Of a DNA stretch of 64,000 nucleotides, positions 51,576-61,900 are shown in pieces (within the stretch, counting starts at the first letter, position 1; each line of letters begins with the position of its first letter). The notes under the pieces were generated by a model. That model searched no databases and was not told the origin of the DNA. It saw only the letters and a list, made by a program, of their open reading frames with translations. Location of the stretch: the NCBI GenBank assembly GCA_009746045.1, contig RPFO01000068.1:49088-113087 (forward strand), in the 5' to 3' direction. The stretch comes from Mesostigma viride. Lineage: Eukaryota; Streptophyta; Mesostigmatophyceae; Mesostigmatales; Mesostigmataceae. Position numbers and translations under genes: made by a program.

Positions 51576-51665
51576 TTAATTCAGGTGTGCACCACCAAAA
51601 AAACACCTGAATTTCCCAAAAAAAGAACCCCCAAAAAACTTAGTAAATATAGTCTCCCACGACAA
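51515..51665. repeat. Foldback inverted repeat
   Basis: The left arm (CGTGGGAGACTATGTTTACT through GAAATTAATTCAGGTGT) pairs with the right arm (ACACCTGAATTTCCC through AGTAAATATAGTCTCCCACG), allowing for small indels. The apex is a short A-rich loop, and the structure is continuous with the 162-bp repeat consensus. It could be a hairpin end or terminal-repeat remnant. Confidence 0.7.
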
Positions 51666-52306
51666 ATGGTCATGAAAACGTAGTTTCCCACGGCAAAATG
51701 ACCAATAAATCCATCTCCCACGGAAAAGGCCATGGGGGCCGGCCAGCGGGGGTGCAGCGGAGGGGCGCGGACTGCCAAGCAGTGGCGGACTGCCAGGTGG
51801 TGGTGGGCCTCGGTTGTGAGGGCTTGCTGTGTTTTCTCGTGGTAAACTATATTTACTACTAAATTGATATTTTCAGTTGGAAATGGAGGTTTTATTCGAT
51901 GTGAGTGAGAGTGCATGCACAGGCTTGCATAATTTCCCGCAGACAAAACCCAAAACCTGTAGTTAGCTTAGTAAATTTAGTAAGGTGCTGGAGGGTCGAG
52001 CAGTGCGTGGGAGTTGGCGGACCCGGCGAGGGCCGCGCGGCGGGGTGTGCAGAGTGTTAGGGTATATTACCCTGGAAACTCGGACGATCTATGCAAGAAT
52101 CCCAGACAACCTGCGTCGATGCATGAGAGGTTTAACCCATAGTTAGAACTGCAATTCGAGACGAAATGAAAATTGTTTTCAGCATACATTGACGCGTTTT
52201 ATACTGCATAAACGAATTCATTAAAAAATATAACACGTTTACATTCGTTATCAGCTCGACAAGAGCGAAATGGCAAGCTCGTTGCCGTCGTCAACAAGAC
52301 GACACT
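51666..52306. other. Border region left of the virus-like cluster
   Basis: Further scattered copies of the TAGTAAAT/TTTCCCAC-type phrases (about 51690, 51835 and 51955) grade into unique AT-richer sequence. No gene. The exact edge of the inserted viral DNA was not located. Confidence 0.5.
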
Positions 52307-52879
52307 CTACTCCTTGTCCTTGGAGTGTCCAGTCAGGCTCTTCACGTACGAGGCGGAGTTCTTCTTGTCGCCATGGCCGTGGGAGCTTGACGCTCCCTCG
52401 CGGCTCCTCTTCCTGCCATTGGAAGTGGCGGTCTTTGCGTCCTCGAAACCCTTCTTTGCCTCCTCCCATGCCTTGTAGAGGGTAACGGGGGAAATGCCTG
52501 GCTGGCGCTTGGACTTGGAGAAGCCATCGAGGAATTCGTCGACCATCTTAACGCATCCGTCGGCTTGGTCGAGGCGAATCCACTCGCAACGGTCCTCGAC
52601 CTTCCTCGGCTTTGCCGCGTTCCTCTCGTAGACCCACTCGACGCAAATTTTTGGCGTCTTGCGGTCGACATCGTCATATCCGGCGTCGTGAATCTTGAAG
52701 ACCTCGCAGGTAGGTCCGGTGCCTCCAACAGCACCTTCGTTTCCGGAAAGAAGGGAGACCTTGTGCGTCAGGTGTGCGAGCTGGTCAGATATCTTTGTCT
52801 GGCCGTCCTCGAGACCATCGAGGATTTTTCCAAGCATTGCCAACGCCTTCTCGCAAGGCCCTGCGTTTCGGGAAGCCAT
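52307..52879 (-). CDS. Virus-like cluster, hypothetical basic protein
   Basis: A 190-residue protein if started at MASRNAGPCEKAL; an upstream Met at 52978 is possible but gives an untypical leader. Residues ~1-45 form an amphipathic helix. Residues ~60-110 include VFKIHDAGYDDVDRKTPKIC and VEWVYERN. The C-terminus is Lys/Arg/Ser-rich (SNGRKRSREGASSSHG), possibly a nuclear or DNA-binding tail. I do not recognise a family. It is the leftmost gene of the minus-strand block. Confidence 0.65.
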   Translation of the reverse strand: MASRNAGPCEKALAMLGKILDGLEDGQTKISDQLAHLTHKVSLLSGNEGAVGGTGPTCEVFKIHDAGYDDVDRKTPKICVEWVYERNAAKPRKVEDRCEWIRLDQADGCVKMVDEFLDGFSKSKRQPGISPVTLYKAWEEAKKGFEDAKTATSNGRKRSREGASSSHGHGDKKNSASYVKSLTGHSKDKE

Positions 52880-53029
52880 GGCTACCGGCAGAGAGCTTGG
52901 CAACGTGAGATGCGTGACTTGCACGTGATTTTGCCTATTTGTGCACAATGTGCCAAGGTCCGTTACGTCTGCTGGCACGGCCTGGACAGGACGCGAAGGT
53001 GGCTGGACTTGTACAAGTGTCGAACTTGG

Positions 53030-53233
53030 CTAAATTTCGGAGCGATGCAAGTCTAAGGTGGCCTCTACCACGTGGCGAGTTCTGGGACGTGAATTTAGGT
53101 AAAAAGACTCGTAAGCATGCGAGTAATCAACTGGGTCACTTGTCAATCGCCTGAACGAGGTTTCTAAGGTATCCACGCAGGTAAATTTTCCGAAGCAACC
53201 ACCCATATATATTTCGTAGAAATTACTTGCCAT
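53030..53233 (-). CDS. Virus-like cluster, small protein of 67 residues
   Basis: It starts MASNFYEIYMGGCFGKF and ends HVVEATLDLHRSEI. Its ATG overlaps the stop of the preceding gene (CATGGCAAGTAA), a compact arrangement repeated elsewhere in this cluster, which argues that this start is real and not the longer upstream frame. No family recognised. Confidence 0.6.
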   Translation of the reverse strand: MASNFYEIYMGGCFGKFTCVDTLETSFRRLTSDPVDYSHAYESFYLNSRPRTRHVVEATLDLHRSEI

Positions 53234-53732
53234 GACAATTGCACTTGTTGAACCCGCGAATCTTTTCAAAACGTAGGATGCATACAAAACCACCCGTCTG
53301 CACCGGTGGGAATTGAGTCTCGTTTCCGTCAAGTCTGTCAATGTACGACGCTCCTACCGTAATATGTCCTCCGTTTCTGAACAGGTGTGGGTTCTTTAGG
53401 TTAAAAAATGCGTGTTCGTTGATCATGGCGTAAGAAAGGATGTCCCCGTCTGTTCCACCCATGACAGTCTCGTTGCATAAAACAATGCAATCCTGTTGGT
53501 TATGCTCACCACCGGAGAAACTCGGGGAAACAAGCCCGACAATAGCACGGTCCTCATCAACAGGCACTGCGTCAACGTAGGCATAATGCACACCACCGCG
53601 CCATGTACTGTCAATGATGGGCGCCCTCGGGTCTGGTTTGATTCTAAATTGACGTAACCCGGTGGTGGAGTCAATCACGTTTTCAGAGGCCTTGGAATCT
53701 AGCACTATTTGATAATAAGTTGGGTATTCCAT
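53223..53732 (-). CDS. Virus-like cluster, 169-residue hypothetical protein
   Basis: It starts MEYPTYYQIVLDSKASENVI. The sequence is beta-rich with FRIKPDPRAPIIDSTWRGGV and FFNLKNPHLFRNGGHITVGA, and ends in a Cys-containing tail (GFNKCNCHGK). The style resembles small virion proteins, but no homologue is recognised. The neighbour downstream overlaps its stop codon. The gene lies between the fibre and the left edge. Confidence 0.65.
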   Translation of the reverse strand: MEYPTYYQIVLDSKASENVIDSTTGLRQFRIKPDPRAPIIDSTWRGGVHYAYVDAVPVDEDRAIVGLVSPSFSGGEHNQQDCIVLCNETVMGGTDGDILSYAMINEHAFFNLKNPHLFRNGGHITVGASYIDRLDGNETQFPPVQTGGFVCILRFEKIRGFNKCNCHGK

Positions 53733-53765
53733 TGCTTTATTACAAATTGGAAGAGATAATAGTTT

Positions 53766-55434
53766 CTACGCTGGGATGGTGGCGGGAGTGCCCCACTTGG
53801 CAACAAGATACCCGCGGATCCGTTCAAGTTCCGCTGACGTCTTGGCGGTGTTGTAGATAAGGATCTCGCCAATCCACCCATCAAAAGCACGACTCGCGTT
53901 GGCCGTGTCTCCTCCAATAGCGAGATTTCCCGAACCAGTTGTAGGGTCCGATCCCACTCTGTCATAACCGGGTCGTCCGTCGAAGCGGGTGAGAAAGGCG
54001 TTTGTACTGCTGTTGCATGAAAGCGCCAGGACGTGTGCCTTGTTGTCAAAGAACTGAGCCCTGGTGCTCACGGTTTCGTATACAGAACCGGGAGCGAATA
54101 GGATAACGGTCTGTGCCTGTGACTGATAAGACATGAGATAACAATTGCCGTTCGACGATCCAAGCATATAACCTCTAATACCCGTAAAACTCCCTATTTC
54201 TGGATACGTTGCAGTCGTTAGCTGTTTGGCGACTATAAAAACACTCGCACTTACCCCGACCGCGTTCCAGAAATTGTTCACGGACTCCAACAAGCCAGAC
54301 CGCGAGTTAATAAAACGGAGGGACCGTTTCGAGTTCAGCTCCGCCGTATCCAGTGTCGGGCACTTGGCGGAAGTTGCCTGCGTCACGTGGTACCCGTTCG
54401 GCCCTTGTCGTTCACGCGCATCACGTTCCCACCTGTCGTGTTTTGCTGGGTTGTGCCCGACGTGTCGCTGAACACCGTGGCGCTGTCGGACGGATCGTAC
54501 CACGCGAACAGATTGGGGTCTGTTGCCGGGTTGTAATAGTACGTGAATGACAGCGTGTTGGATGATGCATTTCCAAGCCCTGACGTTGCGCCCGTCACGG
54601 CGCCCGCGCCCACGCTTACCGTCGTCGTGAAGTCCGACATGGTAGTGGTCACATCGAATGTGTACGTGGCACCGCTTCCCAGCAAGTTGGACACGGTTCC
54701 GTTGGTCACGGCGATGTCGCCCAACGTGAACCCAGTGACCGATGTGCTAAAAGTGGCCGTGATCGGATAAACAGCACCCGTCGGAGTTCCGGACGCAAGA
54801 GTCACCGACGGATTTGCCGAGTACGTGAACGACAGTGTGTTAGATGCCGCGTTGGCGTTCCCTGTCGATGCGTCCACAACAGCGCCCGCGCCAACGCTAA
54901 CGTTTGTGGTAGAATTGGCGATGGTTGGCGTCACTTGGAAGGCGTACGACGCCCCACTTCCGGTCAGGTTGGCGGCGGTCCCGTTGGTCACGGTGATGTC
55001 GCCCAACGCGAACCCCGTCACCGACCTGCTGAACGTGGCTGTCACGTCCACGGGTGATGAGGATGGCGTCAAGCCCGCGGTCGTCGCGAGGGTTACCGTT
55101 GGAGGTGGCGAATACGTGAAGACTAACGGAGTTGCTGCGGTGTTGCCGGTTCCTAGCACGCTGCTTGCTGCGTTCCTCCAACAGTGACTGTTGTCAGTGA
55201 ATAAGCTACAGCTGGAGTCACAGAGAATGTGTAAGAGGCGCCGCTACCCGTTAAACCAGATGCAGTACCATTTATGACAACGATATCACCCAAGGTGAAC
55301 CCGGTGACTGTTTCGCTGAATGCTGCTGTCATTGTAATCGGTACCGCGCTAGGATACAGTCCGTGTGTAGTTGTTAACGTGATTGACGGCGCTGTCCTTG
55401 CCGTTTGCGCTTCTTGCGAATCAAAGCAGGACAA
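53766..55434 (-). pseudogene. Virus-like fibre: Ig-like repeats and LamG/ConA-like head
   Basis: Three minus-strand frames form one protein. 55153-55434 and 54383-55159 carry three Ig-like repeats with the shared pattern VTGFxLGDIxVxNG...LxGSGAxYxFxVT. A linker with LFAWYDPSDSATVFSD follows. 53766-54503 carries a concanavalin/LamG-like domain ending FDGWIGEILIYNTAKTSAEL and YLVAKWG. The two joins are -1 shifts near 55160 and at about 54402-54404, where the frame reads NDKG and then P-N-G-Y-H. Such repeats are common in bacterial and viral adhesins, so host attachment is inferred. Either the assembly lacks two bases or the gene is broken. Confidence 0.75.
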
Positions 55435-55480
55435 ATACCATAATCAAACGACATGGAGCTAATATAATATCATCGTCACA

Positions 55481-55651
55481 TTATTTTTTAGAGTTTGGTA
55501 GCGGATACTTGAAGGTGGGGAGAAGGGGCAATGCTCGTCTAGCTGGCATTGTCATGGACAGACCAGAATCTGCCATTTCAGGAATGTCAAAAATCAACTT
55601 CAACCTGTTAAACGGATTAGCTGTGATGCTAGGGTCTCGAAAGTAGTCCAT
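55481..55651 (-). CDS. Virus-like cluster, 56-residue protein
   Basis: A small frame filling the gap between fibre and capsid: it starts MDYFRDPSITANPFNRLKLI and ends FKYPLPNSKK. It is flanked on both sides by genes within 30-50 bases, has a normal ATG and a TAA stop, and uses codons like its neighbours. No family recognised. Tight packing supports it being real. Confidence 0.6.
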   Translation of the reverse strand: MDYFRDPSITANPFNRLKLIFDIPEMADSGLSMTMPARRALPLLPTFKYPLPNSKK

Positions 55652-55679
55652 CGTTTGTCATTACACACGTATATATTTT

Positions 55680-56989
55680 TTAGAGGTACACGGCTGCCTG
55701 CCTGCCTGCAGCGATGTCCATCTTCGATTCGCATTCCGTGAAGAGGTAGGAAATGCAGTCCGTTGCTCCCTTCTCGACTCGCAGCGTGACCACCGATGCC
55801 GTGCCACGAAGGTCAAGGCCGCTCATGTACTCTGGACCGGCACATGGCATATTAAGGTGACACGCCATCGTGAAGTTGTTGTTTAGCCACGTGGTAGGAG
55901 TCATGCCCTCACGGACACAGGACAAAACATTCCCTTGGTCACCGAACGCAGACAACAGATTGATCCACGCCTCCGTTGCGTTCGTACGGTATCCAGGCGC
56001 TAGGTTGGATCCGTTGATGTCGTATTGGTAGGAAGTCATACCATCCGCGATGTGATTGAACATCGTATTGCCAGATGCGTTGGTCACGTCCGCGCCGGCA
56101 GCAACCTGAATCGCCAGGAGTTTGCTGGCGGACGCGGAAGACAGCGACGCCTTGATGGCATAGGGAGTGCGAGTCCCGAGCGACTGTTTGGTGGACTGCC
56201 ACGTCCGCCACTTGAAGGAGAGAGTTCCACCCTCGGCAAGCCTGGACGAGAAAATCTGGCCCACGATATCTTCTTGGAACCTGTACGTGTCGATGCTAAA
56301 GTGGATGTTGCTCAGTTCGAAACCAACACCTGTCGCTGCTGGAACGGCCACGATGCCATCGCCACCAGCAGCTGCTTGCGCCACGCTAGGAAGCATCACC
56401 CCTCCGTCCATGAGTGTGATTCGGATCTCGATGGGGGGAAGAGACTCAGATCCACGATCCGAGGCTCGCCACTCAGGAATCCCAAAAAGTGGTCAATGAC
56501 GCCGTCCACTGCGGTGTTTGCCTTCACGTTGTTTGTGAGAGCGCCAGCCGCATCAGCAATGACGATGTTGTTATTCTTCGACCAACCAGCGGGAGCCTGC
56601 GCGAGATTGTACTCGACACCGCCGTGCACCGAGAGCAGCGTATGGAACAGCTGGGAGTAGTCGTTGATGCTGTCGACGGTCTGACCTCCTGCCAGTACCT
56701 CGAGGCGCCTGATGATGGAGGACGTGTACGCGGGGAACTTTGCGAACCCCGCCGTGGTCGTGGGGGTCCCCGTGAAAAACATTGCGAAGGAGTGCAAGTC
56801 CACGAACCCGGACGTGGGGAGGCGGACCGCGACCACAGACCCTTGTTTGATGCCGTCGCTTGCTGAGAGGGTGCTGAGATGGACTCGTTGAGTCGTGTGC
56901 TGACCCAGCGCCTTCACGAGGTATTGCATGGACTTGGGGATAGCGCGCGAGTACCAGGAATTGTCCGAAGCCATAGATTGTGTATACAT
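55680..56989 (-). pseudogene. Major capsid protein candidate (frameshifted)
   Basis: About 436 residues in two frames. The N-terminal part (56396-56989) starts MYTQSMASDNSWYSRAIPKS, then SVVAVRLPTSGFVDLHSFAM and IIRRLEVLAGGQTVDSINDY. The C-terminal part (55680-56411) carries GVGFELSNIHFSIDTYRFQE and FTMACHLNMPCAGPEYMSGL. The pattern of a conserved polar start, beta-rich blocks and an R-x-L-E-V-L-x-G-G-Q-x-V-D segment suits the double-jelly-roll capsids of Polinton-like viruses. The frames meet at a run of six G on the plus strand (56433-56438), where a seventh would keep the frame. A capsid role is inferred from pattern, length and neighbours. Confidence 0.7.
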
Positions 56990-57004
56990 TCGAATGAGAT
57001 ATTT

Positions 57005-57361
57005 TTACTGAAGAAGCTGGCCGAGTATGGGATTTTTTACCTTCGCTCCATCAACCCGTCTTTCGAGGTTGGACAAGGCGCTCAGACCAGTGTTTGCGAC
57101 CGAGTACGCTTTCCCGAGCAGCGTACTCTTCGCGATCATGTTGGATGGGATGTGTCCGAGCGCGGAATCGACAATGCCCGCCGCCTGTTTGGCAGCCCGC
57201 GCCCCGTCGCCAATTTTTGAGATGACTTCGCCAGCGACGTGCCCGGCTTTCTTGACAGCTGACACGATGGCCGCCCCGTCGCCGACCCTCTTGATAGCGT
57301 TGCCGGCAAACTCTCCCACGCGTCTAGCCACGTTTCCGATTGCTCCAAAATTAACTTTCAT
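57005..57361 (-). CDS. Virus-like cluster, Ala/Gly-rich virion-type protein
   Basis: 118 residues beginning MKVNFGAIGNVARRVGEFAG. The ATG overlaps the last codons of the upstream penton candidate (57351-57361), so this start is preferred to one 21 codons further up. It has amphipathic, Ala/Gly/Val-rich helices (AIVSAVKKAGHVAGEVI and ARAAKQAAGIVDSAL) and ends VKNPILGQLLQ. Comparable small amphipathic proteins of other double-jelly-roll viruses are internal virion or membrane-active proteins; that role is inference. Confidence 0.6.
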   Translation of the reverse strand: MKVNFGAIGNVARRVGEFAGNAIKRVGDGAAIVSAVKKAGHVAGEVISKIGDGARAAKQAAGIVDSALGHIPSNMIAKSTLLGKAYSVANTGLSALSNLERRVDGAKVKNPILGQLLQ

Positions 57362-58286
57362 CGTCCTCGATAGTACTAGATGGCTGAGAAATAAATCTGG
57401 TTTGTGGCTGGACGGTCCTGTCAAGGGCCATATACTTCAAAACGCTCCCGATCTTCCTCGCCTCTATTCCCATCGCCTTCTGAGGGCTTATGCGGAAGGA
57501 GAGCTGAAGAGCCCAATCCGAGTAGACAGTTATAGGAGCGTCGTCCTCGTCGAGCAGTCGGATCGTGATGTTGCTGGGAGAGTCCTTGAGATGCTGCCAC
57601 AAAGGGGTCGCTGCCTGCCAAACAATGGGTTCTAAGAACTGCGACATGTTGGGACAGACGGCCAAAAGGCCTCCATATCCCGTGCCTGTCGACGATGATA
57701 TCACGTTTCCTCGAACGATGTCGCTGTATACATACACCATTCTCAGTCTCCCATTCGTTGCTGGCCGGTTGCTAGCGAGGACACCTGTGAAAGGATATGA
57801 TCCTTCCATGAGCCCCAACACCCGGCCCGTGGGCTCATCCACCGCGACAGAGAACTCGGTGGCATTTGTCACGGTAAAAAGACTAGTCGCCCTGTTGTAC
57901 GTGACCGAGAACCCAGGATCTACCGCCTTCAAAGCTTCCTCTATGTTTTTTCGGTTTTCGATAGTCGTGTACGAGCCGAGCGGCAAGGTCACCTTCGTAG
58001 GGGACTCGCTGCCAGACAAACGGACAGTGAAGTATCGGTTTCCTTCGCTGATGTGAGTCTGTTCAAACGGGATGGTCATGAGGGTAAGCCCGACGTCGTG
58101 ATAATCGTCAAGGAGTCCCGCCGGGATGTCCCATACCGGATCCACTAGCGTCCCGCGAGTTCGGTTCTCCGTGCGAAGAGTGAGTGTCAGCGTTTCCTGG
58201 ATGAACTCCTTCATCGGCCACTTCTTCTGACAATAGCTCAGAAGTAATTTCGTTTGTCCCAAAAACCTTGACGACGCCTTCCTCAA
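57351..58286 (-). CDS. Penton / minor capsid protein candidate
   Basis: 311 residues from the first Met; a second Met (58214, MKEFIQETLTLTL) is the more likely start. It contains GTLVDPVWDIPAGLLDDYHD, LTLMTIPFEQTHISEGNRYF and TVRLSGSESPTKVTLPLGSY, then KNIEEALKAVDPGFSVTYN and a C-terminal LQLSFRISPQKAMGIEARKI. It is beta-rich with a central block like the single jelly-roll vertex proteins of Polinton-like viruses, and sits beside the capsid gene as those usually do. The identification rests on style and neighbours, not on a diagnostic motif. Confidence 0.55.
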   Translation of the reverse strand: MRKASSRFLGQTKLLLSYCQKKWPMKEFIQETLTLTLRTENRTRGTLVDPVWDIPAGLLDDYHDVGLTLMTIPFEQTHISEGNRYFTVRLSGSESPTKVTLPLGSYTTIENRKNIEEALKAVDPGFSVTYNRATSLFTVTNATEFSVAVDEPTGRVLGLMEGSYPFTGVLASNRPATNGRLRMVYVYSDIVRGNVISSSTGTGYGGLLAVCPNMSQFLEPIVWQAATPLWQHLKDSPSNITIRLLDEDDAPITVYSDWALQLSFRISPQKAMGIEARKIGSVLKYMALDRTVQPQTRFISQPSSTIEDDES

Positions 58287-58308
58287 TTTTCGCCGATGCC
58301 CTTTTCAT
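58108..58308 (-). CDS. Overlapping small frame, doubtful
   Basis: 66 residues starting MKRASAKIEEGVVKVFGTNE. Its ATG overlaps the stop of the upstream 48-residue gene (ATGA), the same arrangement as other junctions here, but most of it overlaps the penton candidate. It could be a true short gene ending inside the next one, or the real N-terminus of the penton gene if a base is wrong nearby. Confidence 0.3.
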   Translation of the reverse strand: MKRASAKIEEGVVKVFGTNEITSELLSEEVADEGVHPGNADTHSSHGEPNSRDASGSGMGHPGGTP

Positions 58309-58451
58309 GGCGCGCTTGTCTTCCCTGTGAGTGGCTTCTTCTTACAGTAGAGCATGGCTGCCTCAATGAACTCTCGCGGGACATTTGGATGGAGGGTCAT
58401 CCATTGAGAGATCTCGAGCATCTCGGCGTCAGTGAACAGCGGGCTGCTCAT
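58305..58451 (-). CDS. Virus-like cluster, 48-residue protein
   Basis: It reads MSSPLFTDAEMLEISQWMTL and ends CKKKPLTGKTSAP. It starts two bases after the stop of the zinc-finger gene, and its stop overlaps the next ATG as ATGA. An acidic N-terminal helix and a basic C-terminus are visible. No family recognised; the packing supports expression. Confidence 0.55.
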   Translation of the reverse strand: MSSPLFTDAEMLEISQWMTLHPNVPREFIEAAMLYCKKKPLTGKTSAP

Positions 58452-58453
58452 GT

Positions 58454-58957
58454 TTACTCTTCTGTGAGATTTTTTTCAGCGCCTTCTTTTGGAATTCCCA
58501 CGACCGTGTTGTGGACCCTCCTGAGATGCAGCAGGAGGTTTTTTTCGTTTGCGAACGTGCTCTTACACCCGGGTTGTGGGCATTTCCACCTCGCGCCTCC
58601 CACCTGGACTCGTTTCCCGACAGGTACACCCGCAGGCTCCGGGGGTGCCGCCACTGCTTCATCGACGACAACCGGTTCGGGAGCCGGCGCGACAGGGGCC
58701 GGTTGGGCATACGCGGACAACGGGGGGTACGCGACCGGTCTAGAGTTCGCCATCACTGACGCCATGAGAAGGGCATCCTTGAACCCTCGCGCCTCTGCGA
58801 CCTTCCCTTTGTTCACCGCTCTTCGGACCGGCGCGCTGTGGATGACAATGGTGTTGGTCGATGAAGCGGTCACCTGCGACTGGGGTGCGACCTTACGCTT
58901 CGGTTTTCCCCTTTTACTTGAAGGACGGCGCCGTGCTGATTTCTGACGCCTTGCCAT
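58454..58957 (-). CDS. C2H2 zinc-finger basic protein
   Basis: 167 residues. The N-terminus (~1-30) is strongly basic (ARRQKSARRRPSSKRGKPK), a likely nuclear or DNA-binding tail. The centre is Pro/Ala/Val-rich. Residues ~124-147 form one C2H2 finger, WKCPQPGCKSTF...LLLHLRRVH, with spacing C-x4-C-x12-H-x4-H. It is a candidate viral transcription or packaging factor. It lies between the large structural gene and the 48-residue gene with almost no spacing. Confidence 0.75.
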   Translation of the reverse strand: MARRQKSARRRPSSKRGKPKRKVAPQSQVTASSTNTIVIHSAPVRRAVNKGKVAEARGFKDALLMASVMANSRPVAYPPLSAYAQPAPVAPAPEPVVVDEAVAAPPEPAGVPVGKRVQVGGARWKCPQPGCKSTFANEKNLLLHLRRVHNTVVGIPKEGAEKNLTEE

Positions 58958-58979
58958 TTCTGCATATAATCATAGATTT

Positions 58980-61900
58980 TTATAACGTCCAAGTGAGGGT
59001 CTTGTTAGTCGACACGGCCATTTTTCCAGCGCGCGACTTGCAAAACGCCGTAGAGAGTGCTATGTTTGTTGACGTGTCAGTGGTGATGCGAGGAATCCGC
59101 AATGCGATTTCAAACACCCCGTCATCCTCCTCGTATCCTGAAACAACATTCCAGTTGCTGCCAATTATAACGTTTACCGGCCAGACGGACAGGCCGCTAG
59201 CCGTTAAGCGATATGGGTTTGATATGTCGAGAATCGTTGGTGGGTTGTTATCAAATGTTAACCTGACAAGGATATTGGTCAACGCGGTCGGAAGAGTTAG
59301 TTCCGATTGTGTGGCCGGGTCGTGGAAAGACATCACGGCCACAGGGGCGCCGTGCCAAAATTGCGGAAGCGGGTAGTCGTATATGGGCTGCCTCAGACCG
59401 ACCAAAGAATCTGCTTCCAATATCGTGTGCGATATACGCCTAGTTTCTCGGACATCTTCATACAGGGCCACGTCCATCCCGTGATTGCCGCCAATTGACG
59501 ACAGGCTTGAACCATAATAGTAGCTTAGGCTAGAAGCAAATAAAAGCGGGGTCGGGCCAGATACTGTTGGATCTAATACCTGGAACGTCACGGTCGCCAA
59601 ATGGATCATACCAGTAACTGGAGGATCAACCAGTGAAATATGATCACAGGTTATGTCAACGTACGACGAGGATTTTGATATTGTCGTTGTAGAAAAACCG
59701 CCAGTCCACGCTTCTCCAACGACTACGCTGATAAGCAACGGATCATTGCTCAACTTGGTGTTTGAAAATCCAAGTCTTACATAAAACTTCCTTACCGACT
59801 GACGAGCTGGTAGAATCCCATATATTTTGGCAGTATATTGGTTCATTTGCACGCCGTATTGAACATCGGGACACTTAACAACCGTGCGGATGACACTCTC
59901 ATTCGTGAGTGTTAGCTCCTTAAACCAAGTATCCGCCACACCCGGTACGGGTTTTGTGACGCTATATTTGCCAAAAATGCTACAATTCCTCGACGAGGTG
60001 GACCTGTGACGCAGCTCCAACACGTCTCCGACGGCTGTGTACGATCCGGATGGGTTGTTGGTTTTTAGAGAGTCGAACTCTATGTCTTGTAGGTCATCTT
60101 TGATTGGCCAGACATACGCGCCGTGGTACTCTCCGCTCAAGTGGAAGACTGGTCGGAGGGGCATCGGAATGTACGGGTCAAGAATGTCTGTAGGAGTGGT
60201 TGTAAATATACCGGACGAGTTTGAGATTTTAGTCATGTCACTAAGTTCTTGAGGAGTTGTTTTGGATATATAACGCTCCACCTTCCCATCCGATTTTCTT
60301 CGAAATGCCACCCAGTAGCTGTTTTGTTGTCTCCATGATGAGTTTAACGTGTATCGAACCTTCGACTTCAGATTGTCAAACAGGTCGAGTGCATAGTCAC
60401 TATGGTGCAGATTGATACCCAGCATACCCCAATGCGTCGTAGCCGCATTTCTCCAATTCTGATGGGCATCTGTCGTGGCCGGGTGATATTTATTCGTCAA
60501 AGACATAGTATTTTCTGCAAACGAGACGAAAGCATCGTTGCTGCCCAAATATAGCCGAAAACACAATAGAAATGGGCCGTCGATGAGCTGCTCTGAAAAA
60601 ACAACACATTTGCTTGGTGCCGGAGTGGCTGTTTTTACAAAAAAGAATTTTTCGGGAGACCCTTCAAAGTAGTATTTCGAAGCTTCTGCTTGCAGCGTGG
60701 TCACGGAGTGGCGCGAGAATGATTCTAGAGAATGGAGCGTCGTAGCGGGGCCGTCTATCTCCACGGTCTCTCCTGACAGGTTTGGCGAGTCCTTTACGGT
60801 TACGATCCTGTATCTGAGTTCTACATCATCGCCTTCGGATGGATTTTGAAACGTCGTTGTCTTCAACGTCCCATCCAAGGCCCCTTGAGATACTCCGTTC
60901 GCCAACAGATGAAAACCGGTGAGAGGAGGCAACGACTTTCCCCACCCCACATCATGGTCCGCGTAGACGCCGTTGATCGCGATTTTTACAGGATTTAGAT
61001 ATGAAATGTAGGAACTTGGTGTCCGGATGCCGGAGTGCAGTTGGCTCATTTTTGAAACGCATACCATCACCCCTCCTTTGTGGGTGGTGTAGGAGGTGAG
61101 GGTCGAGTCGTTGTAGACGTCTATCTCGTAGTTCATATACTTGTTACTATCTGCCGCGACTGGCGCGGTGATTACGGCGTCTTCCCCGCGCAGTCCCCCG
61201 TTTTGCGAGAGGGAGACTCCGCCGATGGTCGGAGTGGTCGGCGTGAGCTGGGTGGAATTCATGTACCACCTGATGGGGAGTTTGCGTTGGTATGCGAAGG
61301 GGGTCGTCATCTTTATGCCCTGTTTGAGGGTCGTTCCCTCTACGACCTCCCAATTAGCGGTGGTTGGATTGGTGCTCCAGTAGAGTGCGTTCACAGGGTC
61401 AATCGGACCCATTCGCCAGTCCGTCAGTGGCGAGTATGTACGCGTGATGGTGAAGGATCTCCCAGTTAGTGGAAGGCGGCGGTTGTCGTCGCGAATCGTG
61501 GCGAAAGACAACAACTCCACGCGGAGAGGGAGGCCGTTAAATCGAGATCCGCCGAGACCATAGAAAGAGTCGGAAAAGTATGGATATCCTACCTCTCCGT
61601 CCACAACGCTCTCCCCCGTGCGCGCCTGGGTCGTGTGGTAGTCGCGATAGGTAAACTTACAGATTCCACTCGCGTCGCCATTCGTAACGTTGTAGGGCAG
61701 CTGGACTCGCACATCCTGGTCATTGATGACGTTGAACGCGTTTTGGTGCGACACGGTCGTCCCGTCTTCGAGATGGAGGACGAAATCCCCGTTCAAGTTA
61801 GCTATCGACGTTTTGCCTACCCCGTGTTGGTCAAAAAGGTAGTCCAATTGCGCGCGGGTCAGGACTCTGCCACCAGGGTCTAGCAACGTATCAGGGCTAA

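Noticed and set aside
55383-55646. 87-residue plus-strand frame in the virus-like cluster
   Set aside because: It runs against the local gene direction; the minus strand has a better fitting 56-residue gene at the same place.
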